Shown here: positions 42,875 through 52,045 of the stretch, piece by piece
How positions within the stretch are numbered: position 1 is the stretch's first letter
Layout of the letters: the number at the start of each line of letters is the position of its first letter
Origin: a bacterium
GTDB lineage: Bacteria > Lindowbacteria > 2-12-FULL-62-27
Direction of reading: 5' to 3'
Assembly: GCA_016202645.1 (NCBI GenBank)
Contig: JACQOF010000140.1
Span: 1 to 64,000 of the forward strand
Length of the DNA stretch: 64,000 bases
Made by a program: the position numbers and the translations under genes
The notes under the pieces: generated by a model
The model's input: only the letters and a program-made list of their open reading frames with translations
Databases searched by the model: none
What the model was told of the DNA's origin: nothing

Positions 42875-44014
42875 ATGTTCTACAAGAAACGTTTGCTCGC
42901 GCCAGGACCGACACCGGTCCTTGAAGAGGCGCTTCTCATTTCAGCGAAACCGATGATCCACCACCGGACGGAGGAGTTTAACGCCGTCATGAAGGACGTG
43001 TTCGATAAACTCAAAACCGTTTTCGTGACGAAAAATCCCGTCCTCCTCTTCACCAGCTCCGGCACCGGCGCCATGGAAGCCGCCGTCGCGAACCTCTGCC
43101 GCACCGACCGCCCGGCTCTCGTCGTCCGCGCGGGAAAATTCGGCGAGCGGTGGGGCGACATCACCAAAGCTTACGGCGTCCCAACGGACGTCATCGACGT
43201 CCCGTGGGGCCAGGCGGTCGATCCGGCCGATGTCGCGAAACACCTGAAACAAAAACCCGAAACGACGGCGGTCTTCACCACGCTGTCCGAAACATCAACC
43301 TGCGTCGCCCATCCGATCAAGGAGCTGGGCGAGATAACCTCCAAGACCGACACGCTGCTCGTCGTCGACGGCATCTCCGGTCTTGGCGGCCAGGAATGCC
43401 GGACGGACGCGTGGAATGTCGACGTCGTCGTCGCCGGTTCCCAGAAAGCCCTCATGATCCCGCCCGGACTGGCGTTCGCGTCGGTGTCCGAAAAAGCCTT
43501 GAAGAAATCGAAGGAATCGAACCTTCCGAAATTTTATCTGTCCTTCGACAAGCACCACAAAAACATCGCCAAGGACACCACGCCCTATACGCCCGCCGTG
43601 TCCCTCATCTTCGCTCTGCAAACGGCGCTGGATCGGATGGTCGCGGAGGGAATGGACGCGATTTTCAACCGGCACAAAATTCTCGGCGAAGCCATGCGCG
43701 CCGGCGTCAAGGCCATGGGCCTGACCGTGTTTTCCAGGCGCCCCGTCGACGTCGCAACCGCGGTCGACGTCCCGGCGGGCGTGGACGGCGGGAAACTCAA
43801 GAAACTCTTTGACACCGAATACGGCATCACCGTCGCGGGCGGGCAGGACCACATCAAAGGTAAAATCGTCCGGATCGCGCACATGGGATATATGGACTTC
43901 TTCGACAGCCTCGCCGCGCTCGCCGCGCTCGGCATGGGCCTCAACAAACTCGGACACCGCGTCGATATCGGCGCGGGGGCCGCGGCGGCGATCAAGCGCA
44001 TCGAGGCGGCGTGA
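42875..44014 (+). CDS. Class V aminotransferase (serine-pyruvate/phosphoserine type)
   Basis: A 379-residue PLP enzyme: LLAPGPTPV, FTSSGTGAMEAAVANL, the PLP Lys in VVAGSQKALMIPPGLAF. Family members act as alanine-glyoxylate, serine-pyruvate or phosphoserine aminotransferases. The next gene is serA, overlapping by four bases, so a phosphoserine or serine role in the phosphorylated pathway is likely. AAGGAGG lies eight bases before ATG 42875, a standard leadered start. Confidence 0.85.
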   Translation: MFYKKRLLAPGPTPVLEEALLISAKPMIHHRTEEFNAVMKDVFDKLKTVFVTKNPVLLFTSSGTGAMEAAVANLCRTDRPALVVRAGKFGERWGDITKAYGVPTDVIDVPWGQAVDPADVAKHLKQKPETTAVFTTLSETSTCVAHPIKELGEITSKTDTLLVVDGISGLGGQECRTDAWNVDVVVAGSQKALMIPPGLAFASVSEKALKKSKESNLPKFYLSFDKHHKNIAKDTTPYTPAVSLIFALQTALDRMVAEGMDAIFNRHKILGEAMRAGVKAMGLTVFSRRPVDVATAVDVPAGVDGGKLKKLFDTEYGITVAGGQDHIKGKIVRIAHMGYMDFFDSLAALAALGMGLNKLGHRVDIGAGAAAAIKRIEAA

Positions 44015-44970
44015 CCGTGGATGTTAAAGTGCGGGTTCTGGTCTGCGACGGCGTCGCCAAAAAAGCCGTCCAACAACTGACCGGGCAGGGCTTCGAGGTC
44101 GAGGAGACAAAGGCTCTAGCCGAAGACGACCTCATCCGGAAGCTTTCGGCCAACCCCGCTGAATGCCTGATCGTCCGAAGTTCCACCAAAGTCACGCGGA
44201 AAGTTTTCGAATCCGTGAACTGTCTCAAACTCGTTGGGCGCGCCGGAGTCGGCGTGGACAACATCGACGTGAAGGCCGCGACCGGGGCGAAAGTGAAAGT
44301 CATGAACACTCCCGGCGGCAATTCCAACGCCGTGATTGAGCTCACCGTCGGGTTTATCCTCTGCCTCGCCCGCCAAATTCCCAAAGCCGACCGGACGATG
44401 AAGGAAGGCCGCTGGGAGAAAAAAACGATGATGGGCATCGAAGTGAAAGGCAAGGTCCTGGGCCTGGTGGGCGTGGGCCGGATTGGCTGTGAGGTCGCGC
44501 GGCGCGCGCGGGCCCTCGGAATGGAAGTGCTCGGATACGATCCGTATCTGGCTGCGGCGGTTCTGAAGGACGCATGCGAGCCGGTGGCCAGTCTTCAGGA
44601 CATTTACAGACGGTCGGATTTTATCTCCATCCACACTCCCCTCACCGACGAAACCCGGGGTCTCGTCGGATCGGAGGCGTTCGCTCTGATGAAGGACGGC
44701 GTTCGCATCGTCAACGCCGCCCGCGGCGGCATCCTCGACGAGGAGGCGCTCCTCAAGGCCCTCAACACCGGCAAGGTCGCCGGCGCCGCGCTGGATGTCT
44801 ACTCGGAAGAACCGCCCCGCCAGGGCGCGCTTCTCGAGGACGACCGGCTCATCCTCACGCCGCACATCGGCGCGGCCACCGGCGAGTCCCAGGACACCTG
44901 CGCCGACATGCTCGCCGACCAGGTCATCCAGTTCTTCGCCAAAAACCGGGCGATCAACGTCGTCAACTGA
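44011..44970 (+). CDS. serA: D-3-phosphoglycerate dehydrogenase, short form
   Basis: A 319-residue dehydrogenase of the D-2-hydroxyacid family: GRAGVGVDNIDVKAA, VGVGRIGCEVARRARALGMEVLGYDPY (NAD site), ARGGILDEEALL and LTPHIGAAT with the catalytic His. It lacks the C-terminal ACT domain, so serine feedback of the long-form type is not expected. First step of serine biosynthesis, coupled to the aminotransferase gene. GTG start. Confidence 0.85.
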   Translation: MTVDVKVRVLVCDGVAKKAVQQLTGQGFEVEETKALAEDDLIRKLSANPAECLIVRSSTKVTRKVFESVNCLKLVGRAGVGVDNIDVKAATGAKVKVMNTPGGNSNAVIELTVGFILCLARQIPKADRTMKEGRWEKKTMMGIEVKGKVLGLVGVGRIGCEVARRARALGMEVLGYDPYLAAAVLKDACEPVASLQDIYRRSDFISIHTPLTDETRGLVGSEAFALMKDGVRIVNAARGGILDEEALLKALNTGKVAGAALDVYSEEPPRQGALLEDDRLILTPHIGAATGESQDTCADMLADQVIQFFAKNRAINVVN

Positions 44971-44972
44971 GG

Positions 44973-45938
44973 ATGGCCGACCGCGCCGTCAGCCCCGCGC
45001 AGATCCCGGAAGGCGGCCTATGCCTTCCGCCGCCGCTCGCTCTTAAAAAACGCGAACTGGTTCGCTCGGCCGAGGACTGCCTGGCCGCCGCCGGGTTTTC
45101 CCCCATCGAATTGCCCATTCTCGAATATGCGCCGGCTGACGCCGGATCCGGCGCGGAAGACCGCTGTACTTTCGTGGCGCCAGACGGAAAACTCCTCATG
45201 CTCCGGTACGACCACACAACCTCGCTCATCCGGTTTCTCTCCAGCACCCAGGACCTCACAATGCCCCAGCGGCTCTGCTACGAGGGACTGGTTTTCCGGC
45301 GAAAAAAAGGACTCGGCGGGTACGCCGAAGTCGCCCAGCTCGGCGCTGAAATTCTCGGCGTCGCGGGCGTCGAAGCCGACATCGAAATGGTCCGGGTGAT
45401 GATCCGGACCCTCGAGGCGGTCGGACTCACAGATTTTCTGGTGGACATCGGCACGGTGGAAGTCTTCAAAGGCATTGTCGCCGGCGAGAACATCGATCCC
45501 AAGGTCCTCTCGGAAATCAGGGCGGCCATCATGCGCAAGGACGAAACCGCTCTAAAAAAGGCCGTGGCGGCAACGGGTCTTGCCGCCGCCAAAAAAAACG
45601 CTCTCCTGGCTCTGCCCGGCTGGTTCGGCGGCCCGGACGTCTTCGCGACGGCCGCCAAAGCCGTCGACACGGCCCGAAGCCGCCAGGGCCTGGAACGACT
45701 GAAACATCTTCATGACGCCCTGGTCTCGGAGGGATTCGCGAAGTTTCTTTCCGTCGACATGGGCGTCGTCCACTCCCTCGACTATTACACCGGCGCGGTC
45801 TTCGAAGCCTACGTCCGCCACGTCGGCGCCCCCATAGCGGCCGGCGGCCGATACGACCGCCTGGCCGACACCCACGGAAAATCCATCCCGGCCACCGGCT
45901 TCGCCCTCAACCTCGCGCCGCTCCTCGGCATCGCCTGA
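44973..45938 (+). CDS. hisZ: ATP phosphoribosyltransferase regulatory subunit-like protein
   Basis: A 321-residue HisRS-like protein without the anticodon-binding domain: LMLRYDHTTSLIRFL, RLCYEGLVFRRKKG, EVAQLGAEILGV, and GVVHSLDYYTGAVFEAYV with AAGGRYDRLA. HisZ pairs with short HisG to start histidine synthesis; hisG is not in the window. The start ATG 44973 is two bases after the serA stop. The open frame to 44574 is only the shadow of serA. Confidence 0.85.
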   Translation: MADRAVSPAQIPEGGLCLPPPLALKKRELVRSAEDCLAAAGFSPIELPILEYAPADAGSGAEDRCTFVAPDGKLLMLRYDHTTSLIRFLSSTQDLTMPQRLCYEGLVFRRKKGLGGYAEVAQLGAEILGVAGVEADIEMVRVMIRTLEAVGLTDFLVDIGTVEVFKGIVAGENIDPKVLSEIRAAIMRKDETALKKAVAATGLAAAKKNALLALPGWFGGPDVFATAAKAVDTARSRQGLERLKHLHDALVSEGFAKFLSVDMGVVHSLDYYTGAVFEAYVRHVGAPIAAGGRYDRLADTHGKSIPATGFALNLAPLLGIA

Positions 45939-45954
45939 CAGAGAGTGCTGATCC

Positions 45955-46455
45955 TCAGCGCCGCGGAATCGGTATGCCGAAGGGGCGCTCCTGGCCCGAG
46001 GAGAGCTGATCAGCCAGTTCCTGGGTGAGAATGTTGATCTGGGATTTGAAGATGCGGTCGGCGATGCCGAAATCGCCGTTCTGCGAGATTTTTTCGGAAA
46101 ACTCGTCGTCCATCATCTGCGTGAACATCTGCGTGGCGTGACTGCCGCTGCCGAAGAGATCATCCTCTTCGCCGTCGGGCGTCGGGATGGTGCTTCGCAT
46201 CGCTTTCATCACCTGCCGAACCAGCATCGCTTCCATCCCCTCGGCGCCCTTGCGGAGCTCTTCGCGTTTCTGGAGGTAGAGATCCTTGAAGGTCGGCGTC
46301 AGAGGTTTCGGTTCGGCCGATCCGGGCAACGCCAGAGGCGCCGGCCCCGACGGCAGGGACAGGGGCGATCCGGCGGGCTTGAGCGGCACCGGCTCCTGCG
46401 CCGGCGGATGGATCCTTGCCTGCCGGGGATTCAGCGGGACGAATCCGGTGTCCAT
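45955..46455 (-). CDS. flgJ: Rod-binding protein, FlgJ N-domain type
   Basis: A 166-residue protein with a Pro-rich start and a rod-binding domain (GAEGMEAMLVRQVMKAMRSTIP ... FTQMMDDEFSEKIS ... GIADRIFKSQ). It acts as a cap for rod assembly. The muramidase domain of enterobacterial FlgJ is absent, as in many other phyla, so peptidoglycan opening must be done by another enzyme. Last gene of the murA-flg block, four bases after flgI. Confidence 0.85.
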   Translation of the reverse strand: MDTGFVPLNPRQARIHPPAQEPVPLKPAGSPLSLPSGPAPLALPGSAEPKPLTPTFKDLYLQKREELRKGAEGMEAMLVRQVMKAMRSTIPTPDGEEDDLFGSGSHATQMFTQMMDDEFSEKISQNGDFGIADRIFKSQINILTQELADQLSSGQERPFGIPIPRR

Positions 46456-46459
46456 GGGT

Positions 46460-47515
46460 CTAGATCAGAACAATCTCGGCGAAGAGCGCGCCGGCCGTCC
46501 GCATCGCTTGAAGGATGGAGATGATGTCGCGCGGCGTTGCGCCGAGGGCGTTCAGGGCGCTCACCACGTCGCTCACCGACGCGCCGTCCGGGACGTTGAC
46601 GATTTTCTCGGCTTTCGGCGCCGCATCCGGGTTGGCCGGATCCTGGATGTTCACGCTGATGTTGCCGTGCGCCACGGCGACTTTCGCGATCCGGACGTTT
46701 TCGCCCATGATGACCGTCCCGGTCCGCTCGTTGATGACGATCCGCGCCGGCTGGTCCGGTTCGACTTCCAGGTCCTGCAAGATGGCCAGAAACGTAACCG
46801 GATCCTCCAGGAACTTGTCCGGGAGTTTCACCGACACCGCCTGCGGGTCATCCGCTTTGGCAAGCGGCGCCGAAAAGGACCGGTTGATGGTCGCGGTGAG
46901 CCGCGCAGCGGTTACAAAATCCGGAGCGTTGAGAAGCAAGCGGATGCCGTTGTCCTTGATGGCAATCTCGGACGCGACTTCCTTTTCGACGATCGCGCCG
47001 TTCGGCACATTCGCGAGGACCGGGTGATTTCTCTGGACCCGCGCGCCGCCGGTCTTGGGATTGAATCCGCCGATGGACAGTCCGCCCTGCGCCACCGCGT
47101 AGACCTTGCCGTCCGCTCCCATGAGCGGCGTCTGGAGAAGGACTCCGCCCTGCAGATTGGCGGCGTCGCCGATCGACGAGACCTGAACGTCCAGCCGGTC
47201 GCCCGGGCGGACGTAGGGCGGAAGCGTCACAGTCACGAGCACGGCGGCGACATTATCGACCCGGATGCTCGTGGGGCTGATGGTGACGCCGAATCGCTGG
47301 AGCATGTTGGCGATGGACTGAAGCGTAAAGAGCGAGCGCGTGCCGTCGCCGGTGCCTTCAAGGCCCGTGACGAGTCCGTAGCCCATGAGCTGGTTGTTCC
47401 GAATTCCGTCGACCCGGGCCAGGTCTTTCACGCGCACCGCCACCGACCCGGACCCCGGGATGGGGCAGGTCAGGAGCAGGGCGGCGCAGAGAAGGACGCG
47501 AAGGCTTCTGTTCAT
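46460..47515 (-). CDS. flgI: Flagellar P-ring protein
   Basis: A 351-residue periplasmic ring protein: signal peptide ending around GSVAVRVKDLARVDGIR, then NQLMGYGLVTGLEGTGD, MLQRFGVTI and VNVPDGASVSDVVSALNALGATPRDIISILQAM. Its presence with flgH shows that the flagellum crosses an outer membrane. The start shares one base with the flgH stop. Confidence 0.95.
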   Translation of the reverse strand: MNRSLRVLLCAALLLTCPIPGSGSVAVRVKDLARVDGIRNNQLMGYGLVTGLEGTGDGTRSLFTLQSIANMLQRFGVTISPTSIRVDNVAAVLVTVTLPPYVRPGDRLDVQVSSIGDAANLQGGVLLQTPLMGADGKVYAVAQGGLSIGGFNPKTGGARVQRNHPVLANVPNGAIVEKEVASEIAIKDNGIRLLLNAPDFVTAARLTATINRSFSAPLAKADDPQAVSVKLPDKFLEDPVTFLAILQDLEVEPDQPARIVINERTGTVIMGENVRIAKVAVAHGNISVNIQDPANPDAAPKAEKIVNVPDGASVSDVVSALNALGATPRDIISILQAMRTAGALFAEIVLI

Positions 47516-48183
47516 CAGAACAGGACGTCCACGACCGGCCCGAATATCCGGTCGGTGAGAGTTTTTCGTTTTTTGGCGTTCACGGTGAACTCCGGCGTGT
47601 AGGAAATGTGCGCGTCAGCCAGCTGGCTTGACCGGACGGAGTTGTCCTTGGAAATGTCAAAAGGCCGGATGATGCCGCTGACCTGAAGGATGATGCGGTC
47701 GTTGCTCACGATGAGGGATTTCCGGCCGTGGACCACGAGATTGCCGTTCGGCATGACGTTCACCACCTGGGCGGCGATGGCGAGGGAAAGGAGGGACTCG
47801 TTTTTCGTGTTGTTCTTGCGCTCGAGTTCCGATTTCCCGGTAATCTCCGCGCCGAAGAGCGGGATCTTCCGGGCAATCCGGTACCACCAATGGTCGTCGG
47901 TCTTATCCCCGGCGGCCGGCGTGTTCGCGCCGGCGACTTTGCCGCCGACGGTCATCTCCTTCTCGCGGGTGTTGTCGTTCTTGTTGCTGGACTTCTGGTT
48001 TTCAGTGACCAGCACCGTCACGACGTCCCCGATCTGGTGCGCGCGGATGTCGGCGTAGAGGGATTCGGCATTCGGCGTCCAGAGGGACTTGGCTTCCGCT
48101 GGAAAAGCGTATAACCCGAGGGCCACGGACACGAGCGTAGCTTGCAGACAGACACGGACAGGACTATTCCGGATAACGGTCAT
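47515..48183 (-). CDS. flgH: Flagellar L-ring protein
   Basis: A 222-residue outer-membrane ring protein: SLWTPNAESLYADIRAHQIGDVVTVLVTENQ, the hydrophobic middle, GNLVVHGRKSLIVSND and the C-terminal DRIFGPVVDVLF. The N-terminus has a signal peptide but no lipobox; the only nearby Cys (residue 12) is preceded by Val. So it appears to lack the usual lipid anchor. ATG 48183 overlaps the flgA stop (ATGA). Confidence 0.92.
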   Translation of the reverse strand: MTVIRNSPVRVCLQATLVSVALGLYAFPAEAKSLWTPNAESLYADIRAHQIGDVVTVLVTENQKSSNKNDNTREKEMTVGGKVAGANTPAAGDKTDDHWWYRIARKIPLFGAEITGKSELERKNNTKNESLLSLAIAAQVVNVMPNGNLVVHGRKSLIVSNDRIILQVSGIIRPFDISKDNSVRSSQLADAHISYTPEFTVNAKKRKTLTDRIFGPVVDVLF

Positions 48184-48944
48184 TCTTTGTCTCCTTCGGC
48201 CCACGCAACCTGCGCCTGGCGGGGGCCTGTGATTTTGGCGAAAAAGCGTTGGAGGCTGAGCGTGTTCTTGAATGGAATCCGGTCGCCGACGAATCCCGAA
48301 GACTGCGCTTCGCCGAAAACTCTGGCCTGGACGCCGCCGATATCCAGCTCCACTTCGATGATCTCCCCGCGCTGGACCGCGAAGGGCTGACGGACGTGGC
48401 CGAGGTCGATTCGGCCGCCCTGCGCGATGTTCCGGTTCGCCTCCTGGCCCACGATCTGCGACGGGGCGGTCGCGGCGGTCGTCGTAAAGTCATCCAGGCG
48501 GGCCCGCGAAATCTGGAGATCGCTCTCCGCGATCCGCTTGCCCGCCGGGATGTGGTAGCGAGCGCGAATATCCGGCCCCTCAGCCGACACCGCCGCCGCG
48601 CAAAACGCGGTTTTGCGCACGCCTCGCTCGCCAAGTGCGGATATTTTGTAGCGCCGGACCCCCAGCCGCTTGTGCCCGGCCATTTCCTCGACGCGAAGTT
48701 CCGCGCCGGCCGGGTGGCTGAATTTTTCGGGAAACTGGAGGAACCGGATTTGAATGTCGCTAAACCCGAGAGGTTCGAACTCCCGCGAAAGCTGTTCAAG
48801 GATGAGCGGCTCGACGGACTTTCTGGACAACGCCTGGTCCTCGACCGCCCACGCAGACGTCGCCAACAGACAGAGGATGATGAGGATTCCATCCTCCGCA
48901 GCTCTCAGGAGCCGTAGGAGGTGTCCGCGAAGGAGGAGGATCAT
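48180..48944 (-). CDS. flgA: Flagellar P-ring chaperone
   Basis: A 254-residue exported protein with an N-terminal signal (ILIILCLLATSAWA). The C-terminal SAF-type domain (YHIPAGKRIAESDLQISRARLDDF ... IVGQEANRNIAQGGRI) followed by the ChapFlgA fold fits FlgA, which aids P-ring assembly around the rod. It overlaps flgG by four bases and is coupled to flgH. Confidence 0.88.
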   Translation of the reverse strand: MILLLRGHLLRLLRAAEDGILIILCLLATSAWAVEDQALSRKSVEPLILEQLSREFEPLGFSDIQIRFLQFPEKFSHPAGAELRVEEMAGHKRLGVRRYKISALGERGVRKTAFCAAAVSAEGPDIRARYHIPAGKRIAESDLQISRARLDDFTTTAATAPSQIVGQEANRNIAQGGRIDLGHVRQPFAVQRGEIIEVELDIGGVQARVFGEAQSSGFVGDRIPFKNTLSLQRFFAKITGPRQAQVAWAEGDKE

Positions 48945-49729
48945 CGCTTCAGCCCCGCCGCCGTCTGCAGCATGGCGTCGGATGTCTGAATGGACCGCGA
49001 ATTGACTTCGTAGGCCCGCTGGGCCGTGATGAGATCGACCATGCTTTCGACCACCTGGACGTTTGACATCTCAAGAAATCCCTGCCGGACCGCTCCCAGC
49101 GCTTCCGTCTGGGGTTGTGCCTGAATGGGCGCGCCGCTCGACGCCGTCTCGACGTAGAGGTTCTGGCCGATGGCCGACAGCCCGGCCGGATTGACGAATT
49201 TGGAAATGGTGAGCGCGCCGATCTGCGCGGGGGCGATCGCCCCCGGCTGTTGGACGGAGATCGTGCCGTCGGTCGTGACAAGAATGGCGGTCGCGTCCTG
49301 GGGGATTGTGATCGCGTCGGCCAGAGGATCCCCGTCGGAACTGACGACGCGGCCGGTCGAGTCCAGTTTGAAACTCCCGTCACGCGTGTAGGCGGTGGTG
49401 CCGTCCGGAAGCGTGATCCGGAAGAACCCTTCGCCCTCGATCGCCAGGTCCAGGGGATTTGCGGTGCGCTTGAGACTGCCCTGCTCGAACATTTTTTGCG
49501 TCGCCGCCACCCGCGTGCCCAGTCCCACCTGAATGCCGGTGGGAATGACCGCGTCGCCGGAGGTCGGCGTGCCCGCAAGCAGCATCCGCTGATACATCAG
49601 GTCTTCGAAATCAACCCGGTCTTTTTTGAAGGCGGTCGTGTTGACGTTCGCCAGGTTATTGGAAATGACGTCGACGTTGAACTGCTGGCCAATCATGCCC
49701 GTCGACGCCGTCCAGAGAGATCTCATCAT
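48941..49729 (-). CDS. flgG: Flagellar distal rod protein
   Basis: A 262-residue rod protein: MMRSLWTASTGMIGQQFNVDVISNNLANVNTTAFKKDRVDFEDLMYQ, the FlgG N-terminus with the NNLANVNT rod signature, and a C-terminal coiled segment LEMSNVQVVESMVDLITAQRAYE. Secreted through the flagellar export gate without a signal peptide. Follows flgF by 27 bases with GGAGGAA before the ATG. Confidence 0.95.
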   Translation of the reverse strand: MMRSLWTASTGMIGQQFNVDVISNNLANVNTTAFKKDRVDFEDLMYQRMLLAGTPTSGDAVIPTGIQVGLGTRVAATQKMFEQGSLKRTANPLDLAIEGEGFFRITLPDGTTAYTRDGSFKLDSTGRVVSSDGDPLADAITIPQDATAILVTTDGTISVQQPGAIAPAQIGALTISKFVNPAGLSAIGQNLYVETASSGAPIQAQPQTEALGAVRQGFLEMSNVQVVESMVDLITAQRAYEVNSRSIQTSDAMLQTAAGLKR

Positions 49730-49756
49730 GTCAGTCGTTCCTCCTGTGGGTGGTCA

Positions 49757-50545
49757 TTAGACGCGGCTCACGTCGCTGATGGCCTGGCCCAGAAGCTGGT
49801 CGTGGGACGTGATGACCCGCTGGTTCGCTTCGTAGGCCCGGTTCGCAACGATCATCTGAACCATGTCGTGGATGATGTTCGAATTGGATACTTCGAGATA
49901 CCCCTGCCGGACTTCCGTACCGGCGGGCGCGGGAACGGCCGCGCCGCTTTTTTCGGTCGCGGCGAAGTTATTGTCGCCCATCTTTGAGAGCATTTGTTTG
50001 TCATTGAAGGTCACGAGCCGAACCTGCCCGAGCACAATGCCGTCCCGGTCGACCAGCGTGCCGTTTTTCTGGAAATAGAGGCCGTCGGCCTGGATCGGAA
50101 TGGGATTGCCGTCCGCGCCGAGGACGCGGTCACCGTGAAGCGTGGTCAGAAGTCCCTCGGAGTTGCGGATGAAGTTTCCCGCGCGCGTGTAGAATTTGCC
50201 CTTGCCGGGCCGGTCGATTTCGAAGAACCCATCGCCCCGGATCGCAAGATCCAGCGTGTTCCCGGTCGACTTGAGAGAGCCTTCCGAAAAATCGATGAAC
50301 TCGCCCTTCACCCGCACGCCCGTGCCCATGTCGCCGATGTAGGGCCGGATGTCGTAATCCCCGCCTGGCGTCTCGATCACGGCGTCGTACAGCCGGTGCA
50401 TCTTGAACCGGGGTTCTTCTTTCCATAATAGAAGATGCCGCTTGAATCCCGGGGTATCGACGTTCGCCATGTTGTTCGTGATCACGTCCTGCTCGGTCCA
50501 CTTGGCGAGCATCCCGGACGCGCCGGTGTATATTCCACGAATCAA
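49757..50545 (-). CDS. flgF: Flagellar proximal rod protein
   Basis: A 262-residue rod/hook-family protein: [41 protein letters not shown], then GDGFFEIDRPGKGKFYTRAGNF and QGYLEVSNSNIIHDMVQMIVANRAYEANQRV. Position before flgG favours FlgF over a second FlgG. Its start overlaps the murA stop by four bases, so expression is tied to murA. Confidence 0.88.
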   Translation of the reverse strand: MIRGIYTGASGMLAKWTEQDVITNNMANVDTPGFKRHLLLWKEEPRFKMHRLYDAVIETPGGDYDIRPYIGDMGTGVRVKGEFIDFSEGSLKSTGNTLDLAIRGDGFFEIDRPGKGKFYTRAGNFIRNSEGLLTTLHGDRVLGADGNPIPIQADGLYFQKNGTLVDRDGIVLGQVRLVTFNDKQMLSKMGDNNFAATEKSGAAVPAPAGTEVRQGYLEVSNSNIIHDMVQMIVANRAYEANQRVITSHDQLLGQAISDVSRV

Positions 50546-51792
50546 TTTCGCCTCCGCGCGATCGACGCGCCGACGCTCTTCAGCTTTTTTTCCATCGACT
50601 CGTAGCCGCGGTCGAGATGGTACACCCGGTGCACGACGCTCCGGCCTTTGGCCGCAAGGCCCGCCAGGACGAGCGCGGCGCCGGCCCGGAGGTCGGACAC
50701 GGTGACGGGCGCGCCCTTCAAGTCCCGGACGCCTTTGATCACGGCCACGCGGCCGTCGATCGCGATGTTTGCGCCCATCCGGGAAAGTTCCGCCGCGTGC
50801 ATGAAGCGGTTTTCAAAAACGGTCTCGGTGATGACACTCGTGCCGTCGCCCACGGATGTGAGCGCCATGAACTGGGCCTGCATGTCGGTTGGAAATCCGG
50901 GATAGGGCATCGTGGTCAACGTCAGGGACCGCGGCCGGTTCCGGGCGACGATCCGAACGCCGTCCGGTTCCTCCTCCACGCGCGCTCCGGCGTCCGATAT
51001 TTTTTTGAGGACGGCGCCCAGGTGGTCCGGGCGGGCGCCGGCCAGATGAAGATCGCCGCGGGTGAGAGCGGCGGCCGCCGCGAACGTGCCGGCTTCGATC
51101 CGGTCCGGGATCACGCGGTGCTGGACGCCCGCGAGCCGATCGGCGCCGCTCACTTCGACATGGCCGCGCCGCGCCGTGATCTTCGCGCCGGCAGCGGTCA
51201 GGAACGCCGCCAGATCGTCGATCTCGGGCTCGCGCGCCGCGCCCGCGATCACGGTGCGGCGGGAGAGAGACGCCGCGTACATCATCAAATTTTCGGTGGC
51301 GCCGACACTGGGATAGGCGAGCCGCACGGTTGATTTCGGAGCGTGTTTGGCTTGAAGATGCACGTAGCCGTCCTTGAGGGATATCTCCACGCCGAGGGCG
51401 CTGAGATGTTTTAAATGAAGGTCGATCGGCCGCGCACCGATGGCACAGCCGCCGGGGAGCGACACCCGAGCCTTGCCGAACCGGCCGAGCAGGGCGCCCA
51501 TCACCAGAACGCTGGCGCGCATGGTCCGCACAAGATCGTAGGGCGCCTCCCAGGACCGGACTTTCCGGGTGTTGATGAAGAGGCGGCGATGAGTGAAACG
51601 AACGTCGGCCCCAAGGTGCGTGAGAAGTTTGGACATGGTTTGGACGTCTCGCAAGTTCGGCACGTTGTCGATTTCGGTGATATCGGCCGTCATGAGGGTA
51701 GCCGCCATGATCGGCAGAACGGCATTCTTGGAACCGCTGACGCGGATCGTTCCCCGAAGAGGGTTCCCCCCTTCGATCACAAAGGTGTCCAT
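50542..51792 (-). CDS. murA: UDP-N-acetylglucosamine 1-carboxyvinyltransferase
   Basis: A 416-residue enzyme for the first committed step of peptidoglycan synthesis. Catalytic Cys116 in [16 protein letters not shown] (fosfomycin-sensitive type), Lys22 in SGSKNAVLP, and [12 protein letters not shown]-type segment [15 protein letters not shown] 51792 has GGAGGGG upstream. It heads the flg block, an unusual position that couples cell-wall precursor supply and flagellar rod genes on one transcript. Confidence 0.96.
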   Translation of the reverse strand: MDTFVIEGGNPLRGTIRVSGSKNAVLPIMAATLMTADITEIDNVPNLRDVQTMSKLLTHLGADVRFTHRRLFINTRKVRSWEAPYDLVRTMRASVLVMGALLGRFGKARVSLPGGCAIGARPIDLHLKHLSALGVEISLKDGYVHLQAKHAPKSTVRLAYPSVGATENLMMYAASLSRRTVIAGAAREPEIDDLAAFLTAAGAKITARRGHVEVSGADRLAGVQHRVIPDRIEAGTFAAAAALTRGDLHLAGARPDHLGAVLKKISDAGARVEEEPDGVRIVARNRPRSLTLTTMPYPGFPTDMQAQFMALTSVGDGTSVITETVFENRFMHAAELSRMGANIAIDGRVAVIKGVRDLKGAPVTVSDLRAGAALVLAGLAAKGRSVVHRVYHLDRGYESMEKKLKSVGASIARRRN

Positions 51793-51917
51793 CCCGATAT
51801 TCCCCTCCAACCGTAACCACCCTATTCACCCGCCGAAGGCGGATGCCTCTGGTTTCCTGTTCGACAGGCCGGAGGAGGAACTTTAAAAGAAAACAGGATG
51901 AGCATTTGTCATTTCAC

Positions 51918-51982
51918 CATTGCACCAATGAGAAATGAGAACCCGATTCGGCAGTCATTGATCATTCCTCATTGGTGCAATG
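51918..51982. repeat. Inverted repeat with 15-bp perfect arms
   Basis: CATTGCACCAATGAG (51918-51932) and its complement (51968-51982) between divergent murA and the hypothetical gene at 52046. Apart from this and a small CCGCC/GGCGG hairpin near 51829, nothing else is recognised in the 250-base gap. Confidence 0.85.
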
Positions 51983-52009
51983 ATCGATGGATCATTACGC
52001 CGGACGGGT

Positions 52010-52038
52010 TTGACTCTTCACGACCGGAGTGGGATCAT
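52010..52038 (+). promoter_or_regulatory. Promoter of the hypothetical exported protein gene, leaderless layout
   Basis: -35 TTGACT (52010-52015), 17-nt spacer, -10 GATCAT (52033-52038), 7 nt to ATG 52046. Confidence 0.5.
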
Positions 52039-52045
52039 CCCCCTG

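Noticed and set aside
44574-44972. N-terminal extension of HisZ by 133 residues
   Set aside because: That part of the frame is the out-of-frame reading of serA; HisZ similarity begins after ATG 44973.
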